DNA of 64,000 nt from Pseudophaeomoniella oleicola (GCA_003868215.1 QWDQ01000051.1:62001-126000), one strand, 5' to 3'; positions 23,089 to 35,400 are shown, counted from the first letter of the stretch. Translations and numbers: made by a program. The notes: generated by a model from the sequence alone, not told the origin.

Positions 23089-24025
23089 CTCTTGCAGCTT
23101 GTCCGCAGCAAATAATGTTTTGATGCACTCTCCGAATTTCGAACCCATGACAAGAGTCATGTGCAACAGAAGCGCATGTAGACGCCGTTGGTAGTCACAC
23201 ATTCGACTGTATCACTATCGCTAGACTGCATACAATGAATTCATACACGGGCCTCTGTCGACTTTGTGGTTGTGGAACATCATTCATACCATGTCCGTTC
23301 GAACGCATCGCGAGATGCGTAATTCGTGGAACGAATGCACCTCTCCGTCGTCGCGAGACCAGAAAATTGGCCCGGCCCTTAGAAAATGGAATCTTCAAAT
23401 AAACACGCTCTTACCCCGTCATCCTCAAAAGATCCGGCTCAGGTTTCAACCCAACCCCCCACTTGGCCTAAAATCGCTGCGTCAGTGGTGGCATAGGAGA
23501 GCGAATGTTCCAGCGGACGGAGTTGCTGATTTGAACTCTGCTTGGATGTGGTCGTGCGTGACTACTGACTGCTACTTGATGCGATCAACATGTTAGCATA
23601 TCGAATTTCAAGACAAAACGCAGAAGGATTCTTGTTTCTATTGGATATGTATGACGCGCACCTGTCCCTTTCGAGATGGCTTTCACACACACTGCTTTCG
23701 ATCCTGTTGCTTGCCCTGCCGCCTTACAGAGCTGCTGCCCGCCATCTTCGAGTGTGGACGGTTCAGGTGCGATATCCTGAATGGAAAGACGAGCAATGAC
23801 ACAGCTCTACTGTTCGAGAAACAGGAATGTCGTCTATGGTGGCTAGGCACGTTTCTCAGCCAAAGAGCTCAATTCCGCACTGGCACTACCCGGAATTATA
23901 AGAGGTACGCTGAAGCTGCCATCATGGGCAAGAAATTAGGTTATATTGAGCTGCTTAGGAGATCAATGGCCCAGTCGAGCTACATTTGTGTCTGTTCGCC
24001 GCATGTACAGGAGTACATATCCTAG
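23089..24025 (+). pseudogene. Decayed or intron-rich C-terminal part of the regulator
   Basis: Downstream of the stop at 23088, protein-like pieces continue on the same strand in changing frames: LMHSPNFEPMTRVMCNRS (about 23115-23170), REMRNSWNECTSPSSRDQ (about 23310-23365), LRKWNLQINTLLP, and RFRCDILNGKTSND / LLFEKQECRLWWLGTFLS / AAIMGKKLGYIELLRRSM (about 23760-23970). The last block is typical of the C-terminal half of fungal regulators of this type. Frame changes and stops between the blocks, without convincing introns, suggest the gene is degrading, although several small introns could rescue part of it. If so, the full gene spans 21263-24025. Confidence 0.5.
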
Positions 24026-24221
24026 AATCTTCTCCCCGCCCATTTATATTATCACTCCAAATCATGAACATCAAGTCTAGTCTCCCTTCTCTTAGTCATG
24101 CTGTGAGCATGGTTATGTCTTGAAATGGATCAGCAACAGTTAGTTCAGCACGGAATTTGTTTAGACTCGAACAGCACATCATCTCGGTGTCTGATGGCCC
24201 AGAACGTCGTCTTGCAAGTAG

Positions 24222-25250
24222 TCATCTCGCACCATGCTGCGTGAGAACTCTGGTAACCGCTGGATGACCACCTTCTGTTGCCGCTTGAATCGCCGTCCGA
24301 CCTTTCCATTCAGCAGCAGCGGTATTCACGTCTGCGCCCTCTTGAAGTAAACGCTCGACGACCGCTAGATGGCCACCTTCTGCTGCCCCTTGAAGCGCCG
24401 TCCGTCCCCGTTTATAAGCGGCGTCAGCTTTGACGTTAGCATTCGCTTGCAGTAGGCGTTCAACGACAGCTAGATGGCCACTTTCTGCGGCCCCTTGAAG
24501 CGCCGTCCGTCCACCAGATTCGGCAGCGGCGGCATTAACGTCGGCATTCGCTTGAAGCAAAAGCTCGACAATCGCTAAATGACCACCTGCTGCTGCCCCT
24601 TGAAGCGCCGTCCGACCTTCGACTTCAGCAGCGGCGGCGTTTACGTTAGCGCCCTCCTGGAGTAGGCGTTCGACGACAGCCAGATGGCCACCTGCTGCTG
24701 CTGCTGCTTGAAGCGCTGTTCGTCCACTGTAATAAGCAGCGGGGGCATTTACGTCAGCGCCAACCTGGAGTAGGCGTTCAACGACAGCTAGATGGCCACC
24801 TGCTGCTGCCGCTTGAAGCGCTGTCCGTCCATGAAAATAAGCGGGGTAGGCGTTAACGTCAGCTTTCATCTGCAGTAGGCGTTCGACGACAGCTAGATGG
24901 CCACCTGCTGCTGCCGCTTGAAGTGCCGTCCGACCTTCGACTTCAGCAGCGCGGGCATTTACGTCAGCGCCAACCTGGAGTAGGCGTTCAACGACAGCTA
25001 GATGGCCACCTTCTGCTGCGGCTTGCAACGCCGTCCGTCCACCAGATTCGACAGCGGCGGCATTAACATCGGCATTCGCTTGAAGCAAAAGCTCGATAAT
25101 CGCTAAATGACCACCTTCTGCTGCCCCTTGCAGTGCCGTCCGTTCCTTACCATAGACTGTAGCGGCGGCGTTGACATCGACTTTCGTCTGAAGGAGATAT
25201 CCTACGACGGCTAGATGACCAGCAGTTGAGCCCAGGACTAATGAGACTGC
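24222..25250 (-). repeat. Ankyrin-coding tandem repeat, 105-bp period
   Basis: Ten consecutive 35-codon units inside the last NLR exon. The core GRTALQ-AA-GGHLAVVERLLQ is nearly invariant, while two residues after LLQ (VG, MK, EG, AN, TK) and three or four in the connecting loop (EVE, YFH, YYS, ESG, YKR, EWK) vary. One unit has an extra alanine codon. Units with ESGG and EVEG loops each occur twice, in swapped order, as if units had been shuffled by recombination. Confidence 0.9.
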
Positions 25251-28216
25251 GAGCTGAGTGTTATCCGGACCGAGCGAAGATCTGAGCAGTGAAGGCGCCT
25301 CAATGTACAGCTGTACTTTTGCCATGCTCCCTGCTGATGAAGCGGTACTCATCATCTCTGTACCTTCCATTTTCCATAGAAATTCCCATGATTCAATCGC
25401 CTCTTGATCTGATATTCTCTTCCTCCATGCATCGAATAGTATCCTATGACCATTCTTCATCGACCAGTGGAACATATTCCAAGATGGGTAGGGATCCATT
25501 TCCTCATCGCATGGTTCCCAAGGAAGCCAGTTGAATGGTAGTGTTGCCCTTACCACCATCCTTTCTAACAGTTGTATATCTTCGTCATCATAGGAAGTCA
25601 AACCTGCGAAGTGGTGATGCCAGTTCGCTCTACAGTAATCCAATAATGGGTAATGAAAGAGACCACGCCGATCGAAGTCGGAAAGTCGTGCAAGCAAATT
25701 GGTCCGAACGTCAAAACTAGTCTGAATCGCGGGTCTCCGCAGAGGCCATAGCAGGATTGCCCGAGCGCGCTGAGGCATCGTTCTGTATGCAAACGCTGAA
25801 GGGGTCTCAAATGGTTTGATCGACTTTTGATCCACCGATTTCGTGATGGCTCGTTGGAAATCGGTGAGATTAAGATAAGCCAGGCATTTTCTCGCCACAA
25901 TCAACTGACTATGTGCCGGCCCCAGGTTGAAATGAAGGGCAGAATCGGTACTAAGGGATTGCAGAAATAATCTGACGGTGTGATGGGATAGTCTCACAGT
26001 ATTCTGGCGGGAGTCGTATATGGCCATGTTTCTGCACCGATCAGCTATCTGGGCAGGGGACAACCGGATCCTGGGGGTTTCCCAAGATCTTTGGAGCGAG
26101 GAAAACGAAACTGCGTCTTCAAGCTCCTGAAGCTTGAGCGGTCTAGTGGCATACAGAACCCATCTGAGGATCTCACCTACTATCGCCAGTCTCTCGGTGC
26201 TCTCATTCTGAAACCTTGAAATTCTTTTGGCGTAAGTCGCTTTTATACCTTTGGGTAATTCGCGGAGTCGATCTAGGAGACCACTTCTGTCAATACCATT
26301 GAACCATGCCTCCTCAATATCTTCGATTTGTAGGATGATCCAAAGAAACCTATAGAGACAATGTTACTCGGTGTTGACAAGCAATCCGCGCTCGAGAAAA
26401 GACATAACTTACATGCCTTCGGATTTTTGTAGTAGAATCGACTTCATCTTCTGAATCAAATCATCGCCGAAACGGGATTTCATTGCATGGATGGGATCAT
26501 TGTCGAATCGAGAATTTATGATAAGCATGACGTCCTCCTCAACAGTGTTGGCGTTCGGTAGTATTCTTTGACAGTGATCAAACACCGGAGAGAGGTCAAT
26601 ATTGAGGGCGCTGGTGATGAAAATCTTTACGCCATTGGCTTTCTTTGTGATCCATTTGAGACTTCTCAAGACGTTCTCACGGTCGATCTTAGACAATTCA
26701 TCAATGCCGTCGATGAACATAAACGTCCTTTTTCGAGTGGACATTGTGTCAAGCAAGAAGGCCTCAAGCTGGAGTTCGTTGGGCTCTCGTCTTCCCTCTA
26801 TCCCTATCAACTTTTCTAGTTGACACTGTATGGCAGGCTCGATCTCGTGGGGGGAAAGGACCTGTTGTAGAATAGCTCTCAGAAACGTCCTGTAAGACAA
26901 CGATTCGGTGTAAGTTGCGTCGAAAAAGTAATAGATCAGTGAATCGCTCGGTGTGGCAGACAAGTAAGTGATCAAATAGCCACTATAACATATCGTTAGA
27001 CTCTGGAAAACATGGTAGCAACTGTTTAACTCACGTCATAACAGTCTTCCCGTAACCATCTTGGATGTATTAGCATATATACCGCTTTCCAAGTTTTTCG
27101 CATGAGCGAGAGCAATAATTGACATACCTACAGCGCTATACCAAAGACAAGATGAGCAAGCAGCGTTCATCCAATCATCGTACTCTGCCCGTTCAGTGAG
27201 CCAGTTACACGTTCCTGGACAGAAATGGACCTGCGCGTTGGAAAGACTGATCTCGTAGTTGTATTGACATATTCTGTTGTGTAGTCTAACCCGGTATCTT
27301 TCTGTAGTCTCGTTAGTGACAATCTCAAGCTGCGGACAGTTATGTACCTTCTTCGTGGGCAATCGCTTGAGCAAGCAGTTGGTTATTGTTAAGTATCAGA
27401 CTTTGTTGTTGAACTAGGCCGAGGCGATCTCTCTCCAGGAAATCTGAAACATCACGTTGGAAACGAGAAGCCTCTTGGTTCGCAATCATCTGCATTTGCC
27501 GAAAACTGGCGTGTTCTGTTTCCGACGCCAACTTGATCTCTTCACTTATATCGTTGCTCGCGGCCATAAGGTTTTCTTCGAGTTGGCCAAATTCTTTTTT
27601 GAAGGGTTTCCAAAAGGCATTGCGAAACCTTCTGAATGCTGCAGCATAGTTGGTCAATACACCAGGCGCTGGAGGCCAGGGACCGGTAACTCGCCTTTCT
27701 CGGAATGCACACGCAGGATTTGCGTGCAAAATTGGACGACCAAAGCGTAGAAGCGCTCAAGAGCACGCTGGAGACCGATTGATTTTGGGAAGAGGGATCC
27801 GTAATCATTCAAACGCGGACAAAACGCATGGATCCTGCCAAATAACTTTGAGATCTTTTCGAAGTATTCAGTGAAATTGAGAGCGACCTGCCACAACAGT
27901 CCATCAGATGAAGTAAAGGAGGATCAACATGACATACTTGAACTCCGATTTTGATGCATCCCCATAACAGAGATGCAACCATGTTCGTCTGGGCCAGTGA
28001 ATCCACTGCAGAGCAATATTGCTGCAGCGATATCAGAACGCCTTCTATGCGCTTCGATAGCATACGTCCGCTCCCAGGGGATGGACCAGCCTCTATCTGG
28101 GCCGTCAAGTCAACGACCTCATCGGCAGTCGGAAGACTCCCATTTCGAACAGCGTCGAGCTGAACCCTCTGATCGGGAGTGAGGGCTGCTGCAAATATTG
28201 TGATTGCTGAAATCAA
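24222..28216 (-). CDS. NLR-like STAND protein: helical domain, NACHT, ankyrin repeats
   Basis: Seven exons by hand: 28216-27938, 27887-27691, 27631-27348, 27301-27128, 27059-27035, 26982-26413, 26349-24222 (introns 50, 59, 46, 68, 52, 63 bp); 1218 residues with consistent frame. Residues 1-250 form a helical N-terminal domain of the kind preceding NACHT in fungal STAND proteins. A GTCNWL-xxx-YDDW linker leads to a P-loop at about 312-318 (DGYGKTV; the first Gly of the Walker A consensus is absent) and a textbook Walker B, FMFIDGIDEL, at about 403-413. A winged-helix-like region spans 510-800. Ten ankyrin units of 35 residues fill about 875-1218. Known roles of such proteins are non-self recognition and regulated cell death; the role here is inferred. 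The start is uncertain; an upstream exon is possible. Confidence 0.85.
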
Positions 28217-29979
28217 TTCCGATGGAGCCCTTGAAAACTCATATCAGTATGCATATGAGGACGGACAGAGCCTTCATACATATCTTAGCATCTCGATTCC
28301 CGTCTCAAGGTATATACCGATCATGTAGGTAGAGATTCACGACATTAAAGTAGGGAAAGCTGGACTTCGTAGATGGTATTAGGAAAGCTTGAGTGCTACT
28401 AGAAATATATTAGTTGCTTTGCTGTTTGAGCGGAGGATCGCGAGCTTTGCGGGGTAATTTCGCCTCGTTGGCTCAGCCTCATTGATTGTGGCAGTACACC
28501 AGAGCCGTAGAGTACGCCTTTCTATCGTACCAACTCCTCATTTCAGCCTTGCACTCTCGTCGCTAAGCTATTGTACACGATGCAGTCCTGAGCCCATCAT
28601 AATCTACGCTTTTGCATCTTCTGCTCTATTCGTCAATTTTCAGATTCCTCTGCCACTGATCCGCCAAAGCGATCAGCATGCGCAGAGGGTGCGGTTCATG
28701 AACGAAATATTACCCTTGCACAATGCTTCTGTCAGCCTGATCACAGCCTTGTCTCTGTACGCTTCGCAACTTGTATGACCTGTGTCCTCAAGACGTCGGC
28801 GATGGCTGCGGTCAACGCCCAAACCAACATTTACAGATTGCGGCGTGACAATAGGATTTGATTTATACCTATTCGACTTGATCTTTGAACTTGCTCTTCG
28901 AGTCTGGCCTTCATTCGACTCTCGACTCTCGATGACCAAGGCTGACGTCGCATCGTCACATCTTCCAAGTTAGCCATCAATACACAAAGGTCGTTTCTCA
29001 CTCCGGACATTCCAGCCTTTGACTTCCTTCAACTTTGTAAAGAACATCCTCGATTGATGGTCAATCCCAACAGTCATGGTCACTTTTTCCCTACCTCGTT
29101 CAGGCACCGACTGATCTTTCAAATAACCGAACCAATGAGATCCCCGGTCATGGGCGCCAACGATTGTTGGTCAAGAGAATTGTCGTACGAGGGAGAGCAT
29201 ACAGTTGCACGGAGAAGAAAGGCCACCTGTAAGAAAGAGTCCGACAATACGAAAGCCATGATGGAAGACTCGACTGTATCCTACAACCTCTCTTTGCAAT
29301 ACCTTCTTCATTTCTCCTTCGTCTTCGCCCACTGCCGGAAGACTTGGATCATGATGACGATGAGGGCATTACTCCTGTTCTCCGTGTTGTCAGTGTTACT
29401 TCTGTTCCCTGTGGTGGTCGTGTTCTCCGATATGGTGGTCTTGCCCGAGCTACTCCTGTTGTCAGTGTTACTCTTATCCTCCTTGTTGATCATGTTGTCC
29501 CTGCTACTCCTGTTGTTCTGGCTGGTTGTGTTCTCCGTTCTGGCGTGTCGCATCTGTCTCCGATTTGCAGTTGTTATACCTGTTCCTCGCCATCTCGGCG
29601 GCCCTGAAGCGTCAGCAGTCGTCTTGTGACCATGTCAGCGCAACAGCCCTACGAGGTCGGTCTCCCATGTTCTTAACGTAGCAGAAACGTCCTCCCGCGA
29701 TGGTATCTCGGACGCGGGGTTTGAAGATGGAATGGCTTGACTGCCGAAACAAAAGCCCAATCGTCACCATCGATCCCGGTGACACAGTCACCATCATTTC
29801 TCTATCTGCCGATGCTCCTTCCAGTTCACCGAGCCACGTTGAAGCTATTCGCTGCTGGCTTGTCACCACTTTATGTTACCAACGCATATCTTTCTTCAAA
29901 AGATATCGAGCATGGTTGATTACCGATTGCGCGTCTTCACCTTTTCCTCAATCAGAAGTATAATTTCAAGCTCGACGAA
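28217..29979. other. Spacer, no supported gene
   Basis: Promoter side of the NLR gene followed by frames of uncertain value. A hydrophobic frame at about 29340-29560 (plus) arises from a GTTGTCAGTGTTACT-like imperfect repeat and is unlikely to be a real membrane protein; its reverse frame is Asn/Thr/Ser-rich. Possible N-terminal or PAZ remains of the Argonaute-like fragment just downstream could lie at 29600-29970 but are not readable. Confidence 0.35.
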
Positions 29980-30680
29980 CAACAGACTCAATCAATGATC
30001 AAGTTCGCGGTCTCCAGACCAGATGTGCGTATGAAGTCGATTAACGAGGGAAAGTCGTGGCTCAATTGGAATGATGCCACATTGAGTTCGAAGAAACGTA
30101 CTCATCACGCAAGCGCACACATCTAGTAAGCCAAGAATCATCAGAAGCACGGTGACACTCGCAGGATCAGCGGACGGCCGATGCAGACGATGGCGTGTCA
30201 GAGACTAGTAAAACAATCATCATTTCGGCTGAATGCACGCTTTGTGTTGGAGTGTGGGAAAAGATCTCGAAAGGCATTCCCAATGAGCCTTTTCGTCTTT
30301 ACAGACCATGGTACCGAGATTCCGAGCTTGTGATCCGTGCATTAGAGGCTGGCAATGGCTTCTATGGATATGATTGATTGGTTTCAAGGAGATCACGGTG
30401 ATCGCTATGTTACTTCTCAGCCAGAAGAATTGTTCCCATCACCATCACCACACACACATCAACCGCCATTCATTTCTAAATGTTCAAAGCCCACACCGTC
30501 GCTCTACGACCCGAGCTCAAGATCTCTCGAGAGATAATCAGTACCAAACCCGCTTACTACCAAACCCCAAATTTCTGTTTAGCGGTACCGATACCAAAGC
30601 TCGCTTGCTGCCACATCCCAAAATTCTGCTTAACGGTCTCGGTACGATACATGATGCTCAAGCGCCACCCTCCGGAAACC
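29971..30680 (+). pseudogene. Argonaute-like L2-linker fragments
   Basis: Two separated pieces read like the region between PAZ and Mid of fungal Argonautes. The first (about 29971-30126) begins right after a CAG and reads KYNFKLDEQQTQSMIKFAVS then RPDVRMKSINEGKSWLNW, matching the family pattern of a basic-hydrophobic stretch, QT--MI-FA---P, and SI--G---L-W. The second (about 30542-30640) reads TRLLPNPKFLFSG and TKARLLPHPKILLNG, two copies of the conserved ARLLP-P---F motif that normally occurs once. No Mid or PIWI domain (DEDH residues) is seen downstream, so the gene is not functional as Argonaute here. The assignment rests on motif memory, not alignment. Confidence 0.45.
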
Positions 30681-30820
30681 CTGATATGGATACTTTGTTG
30701 GAATTCTACCTCCAAAAGCATAGGAAGCATGGGAACGTGGACTATGTTCAAGATTTCTTTCATATAGATCGGTATTTTCTTATCTCGCAAATGAAAAAAG
30801 CAAGACGCCGAGGTCGGTGA
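30374..30820 (+). CDS. Hypothetical reading frame containing the duplicated motif
   Basis: Frame of 148 codons that includes the two RLLP-P motifs described for the Argonaute-like fragment, then a charged helical tail (MDTLLEFYLQKHRKHGNVDY and HIDRYFLISQMKKARRRGR). The N-terminal third (His-rich) has chance composition. It may simply be the open remnant of the decayed gene. No function assigned. Confidence 0.25.
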   Translation: MIGFKEITVIAMLLLSQKNCSHHHHHTHINRHSFLNVQSPHRRSTTRAQDLSRDNQYQTRLLPNPKFLFSGTDTKARLLPHPKILLNGLGTIHDAQAPPSGNPDMDTLLEFYLQKHRKHGNVDYVQDFFHIDRYFLISQMKKARRRGR

Positions 30821-32361
30821 TGTAAATAATATTATATAAAACAGACACGATCCTTCTTCCGATTTCCCAACCAGTGGGAGTCAATCGTCCAAATCTTTTC
30901 ACACACTCTCCCACCCGCGATGCATCCTCCATCGTTAAGACTTTATCAGTATACCCATAGCTTCCCCCGAATAATCAATCGGATAGTTGAAAATAGGTAC
31001 CGAGGAGGAAACCAGCCAAGCCTTGAACCCATACATCTCATTCATCATTATAGATAACATCTTCCATCCTCTTCGTCCTATTGCTATCAAGTCCGTCCGT
31101 CGATTCTAGCTAGTACAATCCGATTCATTCCTTTTGTTCATGGCCGAAGACATGACTGATTGAGTCAGTAGCTCCCCCCCTTCCCCGATTGGATTCCGAG
31201 TATTAGATCGTTGTACCAACCAACCAGCCACTAACCTCGGAATATAAAATCTTGCTCTCTCTGATTCACCATAACGAACGAAACCTCCTCCAACTCCCTC
31301 CCTCGTAATCAGCAGCGGTGTGTGAGAAGAGATATTCCCATAAATCACGATAAGCAGTGACAGTGATAGTATAATACCTTCAGAACCTAATAGTCCTGGC
31401 GGCTCCCCTTCTTTCTCTTCCCTTTCCTTTCCCCGAAATCGATGATCGCTCTAAAACGAACGAGCAAGTATTGCACTATATGTCCTGTTTCGCGATCCCG
31501 AGCGAGAGATGACACGAGAGAGAGAATGGAGGGGGGGGGGGGGGGGGGGGGGGTGTAAAAGTCCCCTTTTATTTCCGGGTTGATAAATACATTCTGTTTT
31601 TTTATTAGTTGTCGACTGGATGAAATATATTCTCGTCTCGCCGGCAGCGTACCACTTCTCAATGGATTATGCTATATACTTTTTGAGATGGCGGTTGACT
31701 TGTTGCTATATACCTATACACGACGGATACTGCCAGAAACCGTTGTTGACGAATGATCCACCTACTATGAAACAGTCTATTTAGGAGAGCGAAACAGGAA
31801 ATTACTCTCAGTACTATCGGGAAGGCTGGATTTCAAGAAGTCATGCATCAAGTAATATATTATTCAAAGTGGCTAAGGTACCCAGTTCCTCCCATATGCT
31901 GTATGTAGTTCACAAGGAAACAGCAATTAGGGGTGGGTTCCAGCAGTAAGTTGTCTGGACTCGCTCGCTTGCTTGCTTCAGAAGTCAGAGATGCACATTT
32001 GCAAGATGAACATTGATATCGGCACTCAATTCTTGTGCTGCTTGCCAACAACGCATCGGCTGCGCGGACACAGCCTTCATCGACGTAACGCTTAGATGTA
32101 TGGACCCGATATACTAAGACTCGACCTGTATCGGAATTGACTGTACAATGTTCTAGAGCTTGGATATGAGGTTGGAGAAAGCCGTTCTCGCTGAGAACTC
32201 GGAGTGCATGGGTATCAAGATCCGACACTCTACCCGCATCGATCTGCCGTGGTCTGCTAACTGTCCCAGCATATGCTTCTTTCATGCCGTTCGGTCCAAA
32301 AACACGATGTCGTTCGACGATGAGACCCCTTTTTCCTCTCTCCCGACTCCCAGTAAACGTT
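30821..32361. other. Left flank of the fossil element
   Basis: Normal-GC DNA with a 23-base G tract at 31531-31553. A minus-strand frame at 32285-31860 and a plus-strand frame at 32160-32396 both reach or approach the insertion point of the element and could belong to a gene that was interrupted. Neither resembles a known family. Confidence 0.35.
31531..31553. repeat. Poly-G tract (23 G)
   Basis: Uninterrupted run of 23 G on the plus strand. Length may be unreliable in sequencing; it is also a G-quadruplex candidate. Confidence 0.85.
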
Positions 32362-32468
32362 TGTTTGAATTGAGGGTTGAAAGCCTTAAGGATTGAGGAA
32401 TAGCTATAGGGGCATAGGCCCTATCTATATATAAGATGGGGGGTTTGCCAGTCTCCTGATTTTAAACA
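32362..32468 (-). repeat. LTR of the fossil copia-type element (left, 3' LTR)
   Basis: 107-bp long terminal repeat with TGTTT/AAACA ends, adjacent to the polypurine tract. It matches the right copy at about 99 of 107 positions, and all differences are transitions. Confidence 0.85.
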
Positions 32469-35400
32469 CTCCCCCTCAAACTGCCCATCTTCCTTAATTC
32501 ACTAAATCTATCAAAATTTCGGCTAAGATATCTCTTTACGTATATTCAGAAAATTTTGCTCTGGTGCAAAAGTGGTTTTTATTTATATTAAGAGTCAGAA
32601 AAGTTTAGTTTTCTATTTACGTTTGCAGCTTAAGTTATTATAAGAGCGAATGAGACCAATAAATTCTCTAAAAGTATATAATAATGTTAGAGATGTTATG
32701 TTCGTATTATTTCCTTATCTTTATATCATCTTTAGATATTTTTTAAAGTGCGTTACTTTAGATTTTATTAATGGTTTAGTAAGTAAGTCTGTAAGATTAT
32801 TATTATTATTAATTCATTAGAAAATACAGATTTATCTTTCCTCCGTTTCTGAACAGTATTTTAATCGAACGTTTATATATTTAGTTCGAGTATACCCTTC
32901 TTATGATTTAATTAAAGTAATATCTCCGTTATTATCTTTAAAGATGATAATAGGGTTTTTGATAACTTAAGACTATACTTCTTTAATTAATTTTAATAAT
33001 TAGGTTACTTCTTTAGCGGCGTTAAACATCTTTATGAATTCGGTCTTTATTATAAATATTAATATCGTTAATTATTATTTTAATAATTAGCTAATTACTG
33101 CACTCTCTAGAAAAAAGCAGTATCTTAAAACTAATTTTCGAGTATTTAAATAGTTAGTAAAATCGATATTTAAATAATTAATTAATGACCCTTCTTCTCC
33201 TTTGAATTAAAGGTATAAATTGCGTGTTTCGGATAAGTAACGAAAGATCCTTAATACTAATATTCAGTATTCGTTTAAAGGATTTATTAAATAGCGGTTA
33301 ATAATTCCTATTATAAATATGATATCAGGCCTTATTTTAAATATTAAATATATTAACGATCCAACCGTCTTTTAATATTAATATTTGAATTTAGGATTTA
33401 TAATATAATCCTTTAATATTTATCTTAACTGGATTCCTGACTTCATAAAAATCGAAACTGATTTATAATTTTATATTTAAAAACTAATAAGAACCTTTTC
33501 GAGATATATTTTTTAATATAAACGTAATTTCTTAATTAATCGGTCTTTAGAGATCTTAATTCTTAGATATTATTAATAAAATCCTAAATCTTTTATTAAG
33601 AATTTTTTATTTAAAGTATTTTTTAAATACTAGATTTCGGCTCTATCGTGTCCCATAATTAATAAATTATCGACGTATATAATCACTATAAAATAGCGAT
33701 TCTTGTTTTTTAATAGAAATACTAATTCATCATTAGCTGCTGGGTAAAGCCTAAGTTTCGTTAATTTTAAAAAGATATATTTATATTATATTCTAAGACT
33801 TTACCTCAGACTATATAAAACGCGTTTTAATAAACAGACTTAATTAATATTATCATTAAAACTGTCTGATTATTTTATATAAATCTTTTTTTCTAAAGGG
33901 TTATAAAAAAACGCTGTTTTAATATCCATTTAATCGTATTCGAGGTCTTCGGCGGCAGCATGAGCGAGTATTATTTTATAAATTATCGATTTAACTGTAA
34001 ATAAATATATTATTTTAAAGTCTAGGTCTTTAATCTGGAGGTCTCTCCGGATTATTTATTTAGTCTTTTTCTTAATAAATTTCTTTTAGGGGTCGGTTTT
34101 TATAGTAAACACTCATCTCTTTTTTAATATATTTTTATTATCAGGTCTCGGTATTAACATCTAGGTAGTTATTTTGTAATGGGATATAATTTCTAATTCT
34201 GTCGTTTTCTGATAAAGGCTTATCTTTACGTGATTTATTATTTTATAATATGTTTTAGGCTCCTTTTTGATTAATAGATTAAGATTTAATAAGAAAGTTC
34301 TTAACTGAATAGTTTTTTTTCTAAATATTTTAGATATTATAATAATTACTAACTTCGTCTGTAACGACTGTTAGTTTTTAGAATCTACGGTTATAGTATC
34401 TTTTTCTGAAATCTATTATTATTTTTAAACGGATTCTGTTGATTCATCTTTAGTAGATCTCTTTTATAATATCTTTTTCGATATTTAATTAATAAGCTCG
34501 ATATTCGGTTTCTTATTTTATATCACGTTTTTAGTCACGAAAATTCGGTCTGATTTTTTATTAAATACTCAGTACATCGAATTCCCTTCGTAATTAATAA
34601 ATATAACGAGAACGGTTTTATCGTTTAGTTTAATAAATTTATTTTTCGCCGGATGAAATCACTCTTTCGAGCTTAAAATGCGAATATAAAATAGATTTAG
34701 ACGTTATTCGGTAATTATTTTATATAATATTTAATCTTTATCTTTAATTAGGAATCGATTTCTTAGTTAGATTACTATTTATATTATTTCTAATTATAAC
34801 TTCTTCGGTATTTTAATTATTATTATAATTAACCGGGTTTACTTTAAGATTATAACGTTAATTTATTCGCAGACATTATTTTATTTTAATAAATTAGTCG
34901 TTATATATTCTTATTCGATATCTCTATCTTAATAGTTTTTTTTTTAGGGATTATTATTAAATTCTTCTTCTCTATTTAATCTTTCTTATTATATAGGTAA
35001 ACCTTTCAGCTTGCAGTATCGAAAAAAAGAATTAAGATTTTCGTAAAAACTATTTTTAATTATAATTTCTTTTAATTAGTTCTCCCAAATCTTCTTTTTC
35101 ATTAAGAATTTAATTCTTAAGTGTCGGGTAAAATCATTTAATATTATATAAGTATAACGAAAACTTTTTCTTTTTTTTAATCTTTTAGATATATTTAGGA
35201 GTCCGTAGAAATCTGTAATTATTTTTTAAAACGAACGTATTATAGATTGAGTCTATTCTGAATATAATAATAATTTTATTCTTCCTTTAATATAGGCTTT
35301 ATATAATGGTTTATCTAGAGTTTCTAAAAGCTTAATTCCGTTTATTATTTTAATTATTCGTTATAACCGGGCGTGTTTTATATATTTAAGTTTTTAATGT

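Noticed and set aside
29054-29629. 191-codon frame that looks like a multi-helix membrane protein
   Set aside because: The hydrophobic run arises from an imperfect GTTACTCCTGTTG-type DNA repeat; all three frames stay open and the reverse frame is Asn/Ser/Thr-rich, so this is composition, not a protein signal.
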